DNA from: Planctomycetota bacterium
GTDB taxonomy: Bacteria; Planctomycetota; UBA1135; GCA-002748355
Direction of reading: 5' to 3'
NCBI GenBank assembly: GCA_026984035.1
Contig: JALSSW010000167.1
Location: 1-37,252, forward strand
Length of the DNA stretch: 37,252 nucleotides
Below the pieces are notes generated by a model. That model was not told the DNA's origin. It saw only the letters and a list, made by a program, of their open reading frames with translations, and made no database searches. This document shows positions 7,941 through 17,099 of this stretch, piece by piece (within the stretch, counting starts at the first letter, position 1; the number at the start of each line of letters is the position of its first letter). The position numbers and the translations under genes were made by a program.

Positions 7941-9143
7941 TTACAGTCTCTGGTGCAGGATGCGATGGACTCTGATACGAAGGATGGGGCTCTGTCTGTA
8001 GAGAATCTGCGGGGAAAGGTTTGCCAATCGCTCTCGGGCCTTGCATTGGATCCATGGGAGACCTGCCATATGAGAAAGAACCCAAAGATTGTAGAGAAAG
8101 AGGGCAGACCGTTGATGCAGGGGTAGAAAGCTTTCGAGGAGACGCGCGGCCCGATCCGGGTTTCCCATGGCCTCATAGAGTCGTGCACGCTGGAGAAGGA
8201 GGCTTTGGCGGGCGCTTTGGTTGGGAATCTTGTGGAGATCTTCAGGGGCCGGACTCCAGGAGAGGGCGCGATCCGGTTCGCCTGAAAGGCGGGCTTCTTC
8301 AATGCGCAGGGCGAGGGCTCCGAATCGGGGGCGAGGGAGGTTTTCCAGGGCGGCGGTCAGGCTGGGTCGGGAATAATCCTTGTGGCGGTGAAGAGCTCTT
8401 GCGGCTCGGAGGCCCTTGCCTTGTACCCCATCAATGGGGAGTTGACGCATTTGGAGGAGGATGCGCTCTAGCCGACTCTGAAGCTCCTGGGTCGAAGGAG
8501 AACCGGGTAGGAGGTCTTCGACTTCGGATTCGAGCGAGCGAAAGGCCAGGCAGAGGAGAACTTCTCCGAGCCGGCAGAGCCAGAAATTTTGGTATCGAGG
8601 ATCCCTTCCCAGGTGATGAGCGAGAGCACGTAGACGGGCCCTAAGCCCCCTCCGAGTCGGGGGACGGCTTTTTTGTTCATGAGCGCTTTGCTGCATCGAA
8701 AGTCTCAGGCGCTCGAAGTGGATGCCCCCGCTACCTTTTCGGACCCCCGGTTCCGAAACCGCTTGAATCAAGGAGGGGTCATTCCCGGGTTCTGCCCAAG
8801 AGAATTCCCTTGGGGCGTAAAGGAGCTTTGGGTCCAGGGAATGGGTGCGGAGAACCTTCCGCTCAAAACTTGCATAAGCCTTGCGTCCGACTAAGCGAAG
8901 GATGCTTCCCCGTGGCCAAGCTTGCTGAGGATTTGAGAGGATCTCGGCGACACAGTCATGGAGAAGGTCCAGGGCTCCCTCTTCTTCATGAAAAGAATGG
9001 GAATATTGAGGTTTCTTGCGACGGAGGTAGCGAAGAGCAATGAAGAACTCCTCTTTGAGTCGGTCAAAGCCCTCCGCCTTTTGTTTTTTGCAGAGGTCTT
9101 CGAGGTAGGTCTCCAAGAGGTTTTGGGGAAAAGAAGGGGGCAT
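7941..9143 (-). CDS. Unknown helical protein, possibly sigma-like N-terminus
   Basis: A 400-residue, mostly helical, Arg-rich protein of no family I can name. Residues about 30-110 (FFIALRYLRRKK, DLLHDCVAEILSNP, ILRLVGRKAYASFERKVLR) have the spacing and character of sigma-factor region 2, but no region 4 helix-turn-helix follows. The C-terminal third resembles TPR-like repeats (LLLQRARLYEAMGNPDRAARLLESFLPLH). No membrane segment or signal is visible. No ribosome-binding site precedes the chosen ATG. Instead a strong promoter-like sequence ends about 8 nt before it, suggesting a nearly leaderless mRNA. The sigma-like reading is only a pattern impression; profile searching would settle it. Confidence 0.65.
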   Translation of the reverse strand: MPPSFPQNLLETYLEDLCKKQKAEGFDRLKEEFFIALRYLRRKKPQYSHSFHEEEGALDLLHDCVAEILSNPQQAWPRGSILRLVGRKAYASFERKVLRTHSLDPKLLYAPREFSWAEPGNDPSLIQAVSEPGVRKGSGGIHFERLRLSMQQSAHEQKSRPPTRRGLRARLRALAHHLGRDPRYQNFWLCRLGEVLLCLAFRSLESEVEDLLPGSPSTQELQSRLERILLQMRQLPIDGVQGKGLRAARALHRHKDYSRPSLTAALENLPRPRFGALALRIEEARLSGEPDRALSWSPAPEDLHKIPNQSARQSLLLQRARLYEAMGNPDRAARLLESFLPLHQRSALFLYNLWVLSHMAGLPWIQCKARERLANLSPQILYRQSPILRIRVHRILHQRL

Positions 9144-9151
9144 GGATTTGG

Positions 9152-9179
9152 AATATACGGTTGACCGTTTATCCGTCAA
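9152..9179 (-). promoter_or_regulatory. Sigma70-like promoter with embedded inverted repeat
   Basis: On the minus strand: TTGACG, 16 nt, then TATATT, with the -10 box ending 8 nt before the ATG of the 400-residue unknown gene. Between the boxes sits ACGGT-CA-ACCGT, a short inverted repeat (9157-9168) that touches the -10 box and could be an operator. Transcription would start within a few nucleotides of the ATG. Confidence 0.5.
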
Positions 9180-9251
9180 GCCCTTTTTATGGAAGTATGG
9201 GCGGAAGAAGGCTTTGGTCTTGGAGTCGAAAAACAACGGGGCCGAGGCTAG

Positions 9252-10649
<1,398 letters not shown>

Positions 10650-10651
10650 GG

Positions 10652-11449
10652 ATGACCCGATCCGAGGGTGAAGGGGAAGTCGTGGAGGGTGTTGCAATGC
10701 GGCCTCGCTCGGTCGCCATCATCATGGATGGGAATGGGCGTTGGGCGCGTTCCCGGGGCTCCTTGCGTGTCCGCGGACATGAAGCGGGTGTTCGATCCGT
10801 TCGGGAGACCGTAACTGAATGTGCCAAGCTTGGCATCGAAGCGTTGACGCTCTATGCCTTTTCCGAAGAAAACTGGAAGCGTCCAAAAGAGGAAATCCGT
10901 TTCCTTATGCGGATGCTTAAGAAGTTTCTCATTAAGGAGCGAGGGACTCTGAGAAAAAACAATGTTCGACTCACCCATGCAGGTCGCATCCATCGTCTCC
11001 CTGAGGATGTTCGTCGTGTTCTTGCGGAAACGGAAGAACTGACCCGAAACAACAACGGCCTTGTCCTCTGTCTTGCACTTTCCTATGGGGGACGACAAGA
11101 ACTTGTGGATGCGATGCGCAGGATTGCAAAGGAAATTGCCGCAGGAGACAGGAGTCCCGAAGACATCGATGAAGAGGTTTTGCGAAGGCATCTCTATTGC
11201 CCGGAGATCCCTGATCCCGACCTGGTGATTCGGACAGCCTCAGAATTTCGGTTGAGCAATTTTCTGCTTTGGCAGGTTTCCTATTCCGAGCTCTATGTGA
11301 CCCCTGTTTGTTGGCCGGAGTTTTCCAAAAAGGATTTGCACGAAGCCTTCAAGGACTATGCACGTCGCGTGCGGAGATTTGGAGGGATTCCCGAGGGGGA
11401 GCGGGAGATTGCCTCAGTGATTGCCCCTGAGGATGGTCCTAGGTCGTGA
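10652..11449 (+). CDS. uppS: Isoprenyl (undecaprenyl) diphosphate synthase
   Basis: A 265-residue cis-prenyltransferase that extends farnesyl diphosphate with isopentenyl diphosphate to make the lipid carrier for peptidoglycan and O-antigen. The signature VAIIMDGNGRWA includes catalytic D26, and the C-terminal family segment DLVIRTASEFRLSNFLLWQVSYSE is intact. E. coli has GGEQRISNFLLWQ here, so ASEFRLSNFLLWQ is a mild variant. GGAG lies 7 nt before the ATG. Its stop overlaps the cdsA GTG, the common uppS-cdsA arrangement. Confidence 0.96.
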   Translation: MTRSEGEGEVVEGVAMRPRSVAIIMDGNGRWARSRGSLRVRGHEAGVRSVRETVTECAKLGIEALTLYAFSEENWKRPKEEIRFLMRMLKKFLIKERGTLRKNNVRLTHAGRIHRLPEDVRRVLAETEELTRNNNGLVLCLALSYGGRQELVDAMRRIAKEIAAGDRSPEDIDEEVLRRHLYCPEIPDPDLVIRTASEFRLSNFLLWQVSYSELYVTPVCWPEFSKKDLHEAFKDYARRVRRFGGIPEGEREIASVIAPEDGPRS

Positions 11450-12297
11450 GCTTTGCGCGGAGCAAAGGACTTGGGACCCGTCTTGTCATCGCCCCGACCT
11501 TGTTGGCCCTGATTGCGTTTCTTTGGTGGGCCGATCAGCGCTGGGGAGAGGGACGGTTTTCTGCCGCCGTCCTGGCCCTTCTCTCTCTTGTTGGGATTCA
11601 GGAGTATGTGCACATGATGCGCTCCGGGGGGTTCCCCATTGGGCGTCGTTATCTCTTGGGGGCAGCATTGGTTTTGCACCTTGGGGCTTTTTTCTTCCAC
11701 AGCTGGGAGAGCTTGGATACTGAACTCTACCTACCCATTCTCGCCACGGTAGTGTTGGTGTTCACCATGGCCCTTCGTTCCTTGACTCGGACTCGAATGG
11801 AGGAAGGGCTTGAAGAAATGGGAAGCACGCTGCTGGGTTTTGTGTGGCTTGCTTGGCCGATGTTTTTTGCCCAGGGCCTGGCAATGCGCAACCTTGGGGC
11901 TCTTCTTTTTGTTGTTGTGATTTCAAAATTTGGGGACATTGGCGCTTATCTCTTTGGAATCACTTTTGGGAACCGCAAACTGATTCCACATGTCAGTCCG
12001 GGAAAGTCGGTCGAAGGGGCGGTCGGGGGCCTGATCACTTCATGCGTTCTTGGGGTTTTTCTTTGGAGTCCGCTGGTAGGTCAAGTCCATGTGCCGCTCC
12101 TCGGAATCCTTGGTCTCTCTCTCCTGATTAACCTTACCACCCAGATCGGAGACCTTGTGGAATCCTTGGTCAAACGCCGGTGCCGGGTCAAAGATTCTTC
12201 GACTATGCTTCCTGAGCACGGGGGGGTCTTGGATCTGATTGACTCCCTCCTCTTTTCGATCCCTGCCTTTTTCTTTGTTTTCGTTCGCTTGACCTAA
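11446..12297 (+). CDS. cdsA: Phosphatidate cytidylyltransferase
   Basis: A 283-residue polytopic inner-membrane enzyme with about eight hydrophobic helices. It makes CDP-diacylglycerol from phosphatidate and CTP for phospholipid synthesis. The family signature is present near the C-terminus: SLVKRRCRVKDSSTMLPEHG, then GVLDLIDSLLFS. In the usual signature the residue between the two Asp is Arg (DRxD); here it is LDLID, a small deviation. The GTG start overlaps the uppS stop by 4 nt, implying translational coupling of two membrane-lipid steps. Confidence 0.94.
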   Translation: MSFARSKGLGTRLVIAPTLLALIAFLWWADQRWGEGRFSAAVLALLSLVGIQEYVHMMRSGGFPIGRRYLLGAALVLHLGAFFFHSWESLDTELYLPILATVVLVFTMALRSLTRTRMEEGLEEMGSTLLGFVWLAWPMFFAQGLAMRNLGALLFVVVISKFGDIGAYLFGITFGNRKLIPHVSPGKSVEGAVGGLITSCVLGVFLWSPLVGQVHVPLLGILGLSLLINLTTQIGDLVESLVKRRCRVKDSSTMLPEHGGVLDLIDSLLFSIPAFFFVFVRLT

Positions 12298-12327
12298 TCC
12301 CTATGATTCATTCTCCTCAATAAACAA

Positions 12328-13359
12328 ATGAACGCTGAAATCCCCCTCCAAAATGTCGAAGAAGCCCGTGTCCTCTTTGGTCCTTTGGACAAAACGGCCA
12401 AGCTTTTCCAAAAACACTTTGGTGTTCGACTTGTACATCGGGGGGATGTGTTAAAGATCCTTGGGAACGAGGAAGGGGTTTCCAAGGCTCGATCCATCCT
12501 TGAGCGTTGTCTGCGAAGGATGCGCCAAGGCCATCGTCTCACACATGCTGAAATCGAGAACATGATTTTGGGCCTGGATACGGCCCCAAGGGTGCGCCAT
12601 GCGCGTCCCAAGGAGCCTGCGGGTCCAAAGTCCAATGGAGGGGAGGGGGACTCCCCATCCGGACGGACCCATCGCGTCCAACCCAAGACCAAAGGGCAGA
12701 AGAACTATCTTCGGGCGATTGAAAAGAATTCCGTTGTTTTCGCAGTCGGTCCTGCGGGGACAGGAAAGACATTTTTGGCGGTTGCCGCCGCAGTGGAAGC
12801 TTTGCAACGGGGCGGGTTCCAGAAGATCGTCCTCGCCCGCCCTGCTGTGGAAGCGGGGGAAAAACTGGGTTTTCTCCCTGGCGATTATTATGCCAAAGTC
12901 AATCCCTATCTTCGTCCCCTTTATGATGCCTTAGGGGATCTGTTGGGGCCGACTCTTACCAAGCGTTATCTGGAGAGTGAAATCATCGAGGTTTGTCCCT
13001 TGGCCTACATGCGTGGTCGGACCCTCAATCATTCTTTTATTTTGTTGGATGAAGCACAAAACACCACGGTATCCCAAATGCGGATGTTTTTGACCCGCAT
13101 GGGAGAGGAGAGCAAGATTGTCGTGACCGGGGATGTGACCCAGGTGGACCTTCCCGGCAACATACGTTCGGGTTTGGTTGATGCTGTGCAACGCCTGCAT
13201 CGGGTCAAAAACCTGACGGTTGTGCATCTGGATCGTGAAGACATCGTTCGTCATCGCATTGTCCAGGACATTGTGCAAGCGTACGAAAGCACACAGGCAA
13301 GGATGCCAAGTCCCGAAGATCGCGGGGCCAATCCTGTTCGAACTCGTAAAGGAAAGTAG
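12328..13359 (+). CDS. phoH: PhoH-family ATPase (YbeZ-like)
   Basis: A 343-residue protein with an N-terminal region typical of the PhoH/YbeZ group and a C-terminal P-loop ATPase. Walker A is GPAGTGKT (141-148) and Walker B is FILLDEAQN (about 237-245). TGDVTQVDLP and SGLVDAV are strongly conserved family segments. A low-complexity linker of Gly, Pro and charged residues joins the halves (about 88-122). PhoH proteins are thought to act in RNA metabolism, and the adjacent ybeY is the usual partner. No clear ribosome-binding site precedes the ATG. It lies 30 nt after cdsA. Confidence 0.94.
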   Translation: MNAEIPLQNVEEARVLFGPLDKTAKLFQKHFGVRLVHRGDVLKILGNEEGVSKARSILERCLRRMRQGHRLTHAEIENMILGLDTAPRVRHARPKEPAGPKSNGGEGDSPSGRTHRVQPKTKGQKNYLRAIEKNSVVFAVGPAGTGKTFLAVAAAVEALQRGGFQKIVLARPAVEAGEKLGFLPGDYYAKVNPYLRPLYDALGDLLGPTLTKRYLESEIIEVCPLAYMRGRTLNHSFILLDEAQNTTVSQMRMFLTRMGEESKIVVTGDVTQVDLPGNIRSGLVDAVQRLHRVKNLTVVHLDREDIVRHRIVQDIVQAYESTQARMPSPEDRGANPVRTRKGK

Positions 13360-13367
13360 TTGCTGCA

Positions 13368-13871
13368 GTGAGCTTCTCCTCACCCTCTTGGCCCCAAATT
13401 TCCAGAGATGAAGAGTTGGACTTCGGCTTCTTGGGAGAGGAGAGCCTTCAAGAATTCTGCAACCGAGTTCTCGAAGTGGTTTTTCAACGGCAAGGCAATT
13501 CTCTTCGCCTCTCTCTTCGGTTTTGCGGGGACGAAGAAATTACAGCGGTCCATGATCGTTTTTTCAAAGATCCCACAAGTACCGATGTCATCAGTTTTCC
13601 TTTAGAAGACAAAGAAAGTCCCCCCTCTTCTTTCCAGGGCGATTCTGTTTTAGCCCATGCCCAGGGAGAACTTCTTATTTGCATCCCTTACGCCGAACGC
13701 CAAGCGGCACTCCATGGCAACTCCATAAAGGCCGAGCTTGCTCTCTACATGATCCATGGTTGTTTGCATCTTTTTGGTTTTGATGATCTGAACGAAGAAG
13801 ATTTAGAACAAATGATTCACGAAGAACGAAGCTGTCTGGAGAAACTTGGTTTCAAGGTTCGTGCAAGATGA
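13368..13871 (+). CDS. ybeY: Endoribonuclease YbeY (rRNA maturation)
   Basis: A 167-residue YbeY, a single-strand-specific metal-dependent RNase for 16S rRNA 3'-end maturation and ribosome quality control. FKDPTSTDVISFPLE and the zinc motif HGCLHLFGFDD (130-140) identify the family. The third metal ligand, normally His in HGxLHLxGYDH, is Asp at position 140 here. GTG is the only sensible start, 8 nt after phoH; the nearest purine-rich site is AAAGGAAAG about 14 nt upstream. The phoH-ybeY pair is a common conserved order. Confidence 0.92.
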   Translation: MSFSSPSWPQISRDEELDFGFLGEESLQEFCNRVLEVVFQRQGNSLRLSLRFCGDEEITAVHDRFFKDPTSTDVISFPLEDKESPPSSFQGDSVLAHAQGELLICIPYAERQAALHGNSIKAELALYMIHGCLHLFGFDDLNEEDLEQMIHEERSCLEKLGFKVRAR

Positions 13872-13973
13872 TTTTACTTACCCATTCCGTTTCCCTCCTT
13901 TTGATCCAAAAAATTTTTAGAAGCTCGCTCTACTTTTCTTTCTGATGTTTTGAAAAAAAGCCTTACACTTTCT

Positions 13974-14002
13974 TTGTCATGGTTTGGATGATCCCATGAC
14001 AA
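13974..14002. repeat. 9-bp inverted repeat before sigma-factor leader
   Basis: TTGTCATGG, 11 nt, then CCATGACAA: a perfect 9-bp inverted repeat. Its right arm runs into the strong AAGGAGG ribosome-binding site of the leader ORF (14001-14007). It could be a protein operator, or an RNA hairpin occluding that site. No T-tract follows, so it is not a terminator. Confidence 0.6.
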
Positions 14003-14013
14003 GGAGGGGAAGC

Positions 14014-14067
14014 ATGGATCCCCGACAAACATTGTTTCGATGGATTGGGAGGCTTCGATGGCGGTAG
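14014..14067 (+). CDS. 17-codon leader ORF overlapping sigma-factor start
   Basis: ATG preceded by AAGGAGG with a 6-nt gap to the ATG, one of the best ribosome-binding sites in the window. It encodes MDPRQTLFRWIGRLRWR and ends at TAG, 8 nt inside the sigma-factor frame. The sigma ATG at 14058 has its own GGGAGG 5 nt upstream, located within this leader. Ribosomes reading the leader would reach the sigma start, so translational coupling is plausible. It could also be accidental. Confidence 0.45.
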   Translation: MDPRQTLFRWIGRLRWR

Positions 14068-15098
14068 CCAGAAAAGCGAAGTGTGCAGGGATCGAATCAC
14101 GAAAAAAAAAGAAGCGGCGCTCATCCCTTTCTCAGGATGCCTCCTGTGAGGATCCCAATGAAAACCCGAAGGGTGCATCCAAGAAAAGAAAGAAGAAGCG
14201 AGGTCCGAGCCGAACAAACTCCACTGCCTCTACTCCATCCAATTCAACTGCAACTCCCCATGCTTCAGCCCATCCCTCAGCCAAAAAAAAGCAAAAGGAT
14301 TCCTCCAAAGATCAAAAGACGGATTGGGAATCCCTCAGCACCGAGGCCTTGCTGGAGGCCTATCAGAGGACCAATCAATATGAACCCAGGGATGTTCTTG
14401 TGGAGCGGTTTTTAGATGATGTGACGGACCTCGCACGGATTCTTCACTCGCGTCTCCCTCGTTCCGTGGATTTAGATGATCTCTGCACGGCTGGATATTC
14501 GGGGCTCATGCGTTGTCTCGATACTTTTAACGCAAGCAAGGGAAGGAGCTTCCTCTCCTATTTCCGTTTGCGGGTCAATGGGGCCATGCTGGATGAGCTT
14601 CGGGCCATGGATTGGCTGCCTCGGCTCATGCGAAATCGCTTGGCAAAACGCAACCGCGTTGCTCAAGAACTCCATCACCAATATGGCAGGCCCCCTTCCG
14701 ATTCGGAGATTGCACTCGCCCTGGGGGTCGACATGGATACCTACCGCCGTTCTTATCCATCTTCCGCTCAGCAGGTCAGTGCGGGTGTCTTTTCTGGAAA
14801 CGAAGAAGAATTGGACCGCATCGAGGCCACCATCATTGATTACATGGGGCACAGCGAGTGGGAAGAAGAGCTGCATACCCCTTGGAATCGAATCTACCAT
14901 CAAGAGTTGATGCATCGCATAGAGGATCTTCTCTCCGAGACGGAATGGGCCTTGGTGGAGCTGCACTATTTTGAAGGCTTATGTCTCCGGGATGTGGCCA
15001 AACGGCTCAAGCTCTCTGCTGCCAGAATCTGTCAGATCCATGGTAAGGTCCTCGAACGTCTCAAGGATCGCCTTCGCGGAGAAGGCACAAGTTGCTAA
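14058..15098 (+). CDS. FliA/WhiG-type sigma factor with basic N-terminal tail
   Basis: A 346-residue group 3 (sigma-28-like) RNA polymerase sigma factor. Region 2 includes VDLDDLCTAGYSGLMRCLDTFN and the FliA/WhiG hallmark NGAMLDELRAMDWLPR (about 174-189). Region 3 follows, and region 4 is LSETEWALVELHYFEGLCLR with a helix-turn-helix ending in ICQIHGKVLERLK. Unusually, about 88 N-terminal residues are low complexity, very rich in Lys, Arg, Ser, Thr and Pro, with no known sigma counterpart. I preferred ATG 14058 because of GGGAGG 5 nt upstream; an ATG at 14040 adds six residues but has no site. No flagellar or anti-sigma gene is in view, so the regulon is unknown. Confidence 0.92.
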   Translation: MAVARKAKCAGIESRKKKKRRSSLSQDASCEDPNENPKGASKKRKKKRGPSRTNSTASTPSNSTATPHASAHPSAKKKQKDSSKDQKTDWESLSTEALLEAYQRTNQYEPRDVLVERFLDDVTDLARILHSRLPRSVDLDDLCTAGYSGLMRCLDTFNASKGRSFLSYFRLRVNGAMLDELRAMDWLPRLMRNRLAKRNRVAQELHHQYGRPPSDSEIALALGVDMDTYRRSYPSSAQQVSAGVFSGNEEELDRIEATIIDYMGHSEWEEELHTPWNRIYHQELMHRIEDLLSETEWALVELHYFEGLCLRDVAKRLKLSAARICQIHGKVLERLKDRLRGEGTSC

Positions 15099-15103
15099 GG
15101 GAG

Positions 15104-15127
15104 GAGGGGTCCTTGGGCCTCTTTTTT
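15104..15127 (+). terminator. Weak terminator-like hairpin after sigma gene
   Basis: GAGG, a 10-nt loop, CCTC, then six T. The stem is short (4 bp, perhaps 6 with wobble pairs), and aat begins only a few bases later, so it may attenuate rather than end transcription. Confidence 0.3.
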
Positions 15128-15131
15128 GGAA

Positions 15132-15824
15132 ATGGAAGTTTCCTTCCTCGATCCTGAGCTTCCCCCACGGTTTCCCGATCCTCGTGAAGCATGTACCGAA
15201 GGACTTCTAGGCTTCGGTGGACGTTTAGAGGTGGACTGGTTGTTGACTGCCTATTCTTCGGGGATTTTCCCTTGGTTCAGTGAAAATGAGCCCATTCTTT
15301 GGTGGTCTCCCGATCCACGCTGTGTTCTTGATCTTGAGGATTTGCATGTATCTCGACGTCTTCAAAGGCGAGCTCGAAGCCAAGAATTCCGCCTGAGTTG
15401 GAACCATGCCTTTTCCAGGGTGATGGAAGGATGCAACGAAAGACGAGCGGATGGGATTTGGATTACGCCCCAGATGCAAAGAGCCTACAAGAATCTCTTC
15501 GAGCTGGGATATGCGCATAGCCTTGAAGTATGGGTCGGGGAAGACCTCGTTGGCGGGATCTATGGTGTGCAAATCGGAGGGCTCTTCGCGGGTGAGAGCA
15601 TGTTCCACCGTTGTCGGGATGCTTCCAAGATTGCGCTGGTTGCCCTCCGTAGAAGCCTTGGAAATGCAGGGATTCAGCTCTTCGATGTTCAGTTTTTGAC
15701 ACCTCATCTTGCACAGTTCGGGGCAAAGGAGATCCCGCGGGATCTTTACTTGGAAAGGCTGGAAGAGGTTCGGGACCTAAAGGTGGACCTTTGCAGATTG
15801 GAACCTCGATTCACTTTTTTGTAA
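15132..15824 (+). CDS. aat: Leucyl/phenylalanyl-tRNA--protein transferase
   Basis: A 230-residue Aat, which transfers Leu or Phe from aminoacyl-tRNA to N-terminal Arg or Lys and marks proteins for ClpS/ClpAP degradation (N-degron pathway). Family segments seen: AYSSGIFPWF, WWSPDPRCVL, GIWITPQMQRAY, GYAHSLEVWVGEDLVGGIYG and GGLFAGESMFHR. Length is normal. The ATG has only GGA immediately upstream; the purine-rich GGAGGAGGGG is about 22 nt away, so initiation may be weak. Its end overlaps the convergent SGNH-like gene by 14 nt. Confidence 0.95.
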   Translation: MEVSFLDPELPPRFPDPREACTEGLLGFGGRLEVDWLLTAYSSGIFPWFSENEPILWWSPDPRCVLDLEDLHVSRRLQRRARSQEFRLSWNHAFSRVMEGCNERRADGIWITPQMQRAYKNLFELGYAHSLEVWVGEDLVGGIYGVQIGGLFAGESMFHRCRDASKIALVALRRSLGNAGIQLFDVQFLTPHLAQFGAKEIPRDLYLERLEEVRDLKVDLCRLEPRFTFL

Positions 15825-16842
15825 GTAGGTTCTTTAGGATGGGGAGGAGGGGCCGGAGGAGGAAGCGGAGGCCTCGGTTGGTCAAGACCCTGCTCTCGAA
15901 GTTTTTTGGATCCTGAGTTTGGTAGAGAGGGCGTTTTGCTTTGTTGGGAACACGCCTGAGGGCAGTCAGGGTTGCCACATAGGGGAGACCTAAACGTTGG
16001 CAGAGATCCCGAAAGTGCCTGCTGGGTCTTCCGGCCTCGAAGTGCTTTGGGCTAAGGCGGAGGTCTTCCAACATCTGGGTCAGGTTCGCGCCGTCGACCT
16101 CAAAGGCTTGGGGGACATAGAGGGGGATGAATGTGGAGCCAGCCTCTTTGGAAAGTCTATGGTATTGGATCAGTGTTGCTCCGATTTTCTCCCAGATTTT
16201 TTTTTCATCAGAAACGCCCCCCCGAAAAAAAAGACGGAGAGTTCTTGGAAAAAACCCTGGTCGGGAGACGCCGGGGAGAGCCTGGCTTCGGTCAACCCGC
16301 AGGAGGGGAAGCCATGCTCGAAGCCTTTTCCAAAGAGGATGTTTCTTGGGTGGATGGGAAAAGGGGGCTGGATCGAGGGTCCGAAAGTTGAAACAGAGAA
16401 TGAAGACTTGAGTCTTCTTTTGTTGAAGGGTTTGGAGTAAGGCTTTTGTTGCGGTTTTGGGCTGTCCTCCCTGGCTTTGGAGTCGATCGACCTGGATTTG
16501 AAGAGGGTGAAGAGTGGTTTCAGTTTTGTTTCCTGTGAGTTGGGATAAGCCGCGCGCCAAGTGTTCACGAAGCAAAGGGGGATTGTTGGGAATGGGGGGA
16601 AGGCTGAAAAATAGAAGGCTTGGATCGGAGGGCATGGAGCGGGAAAAACGATCTGTTTTGTTTTGTTTTGAGAGGGAAGTGGTTCTCTTGAAGGAGGAAG
16701 GTGCCGAGAAAAGGGAAGGTTTTTGATCGATCCATGTTGTGGCAGGGATCCAGGCAGGTTCCCAAAGGGCTTCGGCCCCTCTCAAGCTCCCCCAAAGGGC
16801 AACAAAAAATACGATCAATAAAAGGGCTAAGCGTTTGCGCAT
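15811..16842 (-). CDS. Degenerate SGNH-like membrane-anchored protein
   Basis: A 343-residue protein with a basic start and one N-terminal membrane segment (about 5-18), the rest probably outside the membrane. The C-terminal half reads like a GDSL/SGNH hydrolase: TQVFILCFNF (about 144-153), a SKEAGSTFIPLYVP strand and PSRHFRDLCQRLGLPYVATLTALRRV. The catalytic residues seem lost. Where GDS is expected there is LLFFSLPPIPN, and the DxxH end is replaced by DPKNF...TNRG. It may be a pseudoenzyme or scaffold, perhaps in surface polysaccharide handling. The frame is open upstream with ATG at 16935 and GTG at 17031. I chose 16842 for the clean signal anchor, weakly supported by GGAG 12 nt upstream. 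Confidence 0.55.
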   Translation of the reverse strand: MRKRLALLLIVFFVALWGSLRGAEALWEPAWIPATTWIDQKPSLFSAPSSFKRTTSLSKQNKTDRFSRSMPSDPSLLFFSLPPIPNNPPLLREHLARGLSQLTGNKTETTLHPLQIQVDRLQSQGGQPKTATKALLQTLQQKKTQVFILCFNFRTLDPAPFSHPPKKHPLWKRLRAWLPLLRVDRSQALPGVSRPGFFPRTLRLFFRGGVSDEKKIWEKIGATLIQYHRLSKEAGSTFIPLYVPQAFEVDGANLTQMLEDLRLSPKHFEAGRPSRHFRDLCQRLGLPYVATLTALRRVPNKAKRPLYQTQDPKNFESRVLTNRGLRFLLRPLLPILKNLLTKK

Positions 16843-16961
16843 TGCTTTGGTTTTCTCCAAATCCGAACCCGATGGATGGAAGATCTTTTGTCCCAGGCGG
16901 GGAGTGGCTGCTTGCTTTCGTTCAGGCTTTGCCATTCCCGAAAAAGTTTTCCGAATTTCAT
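16827..16961 (-). CDS. Possible 44-codon upstream ORF
   Basis: AGAGGG lies 5-6 nt before an ATG that opens a 44-codon frame (beginning MKFGKLFREWQSLNESKQ). It ends 16 nt inside the preferred start of the SGNH-like gene, so it could couple translation to that gene. It is read in a different frame from the upstream extension of the SGNH-like ORF, so only one of the two can be right. No similarity recognised. Confidence 0.22.
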   Translation of the reverse strand: MKFGKLFREWQSLNESKQPLPAWDKRSSIHRVRIWRKPKQCANA

Positions 16962-17099
16962 TGGGTCCCTCTCTGACTATAACGAGATCCTTCCAGGGGA
17001 GGGATAAGCCCTTTGTAGGGACGTTTTTCACCCGTCAATGTGTCGGAGAGGATGATTTCCTTCTTGTGCTGTAAGGCGCTTCGGCCAAGGATGGGATCC

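Noticed and set aside
8021..8644. Plus-strand 207-codon frame, Gly/Arg-rich
   Set aside because: Antisense to the unknown 400-aa gene; Gly/Arg bias is typical of a shadow frame. The minus-strand frame is longer and has a promoter and balanced composition.
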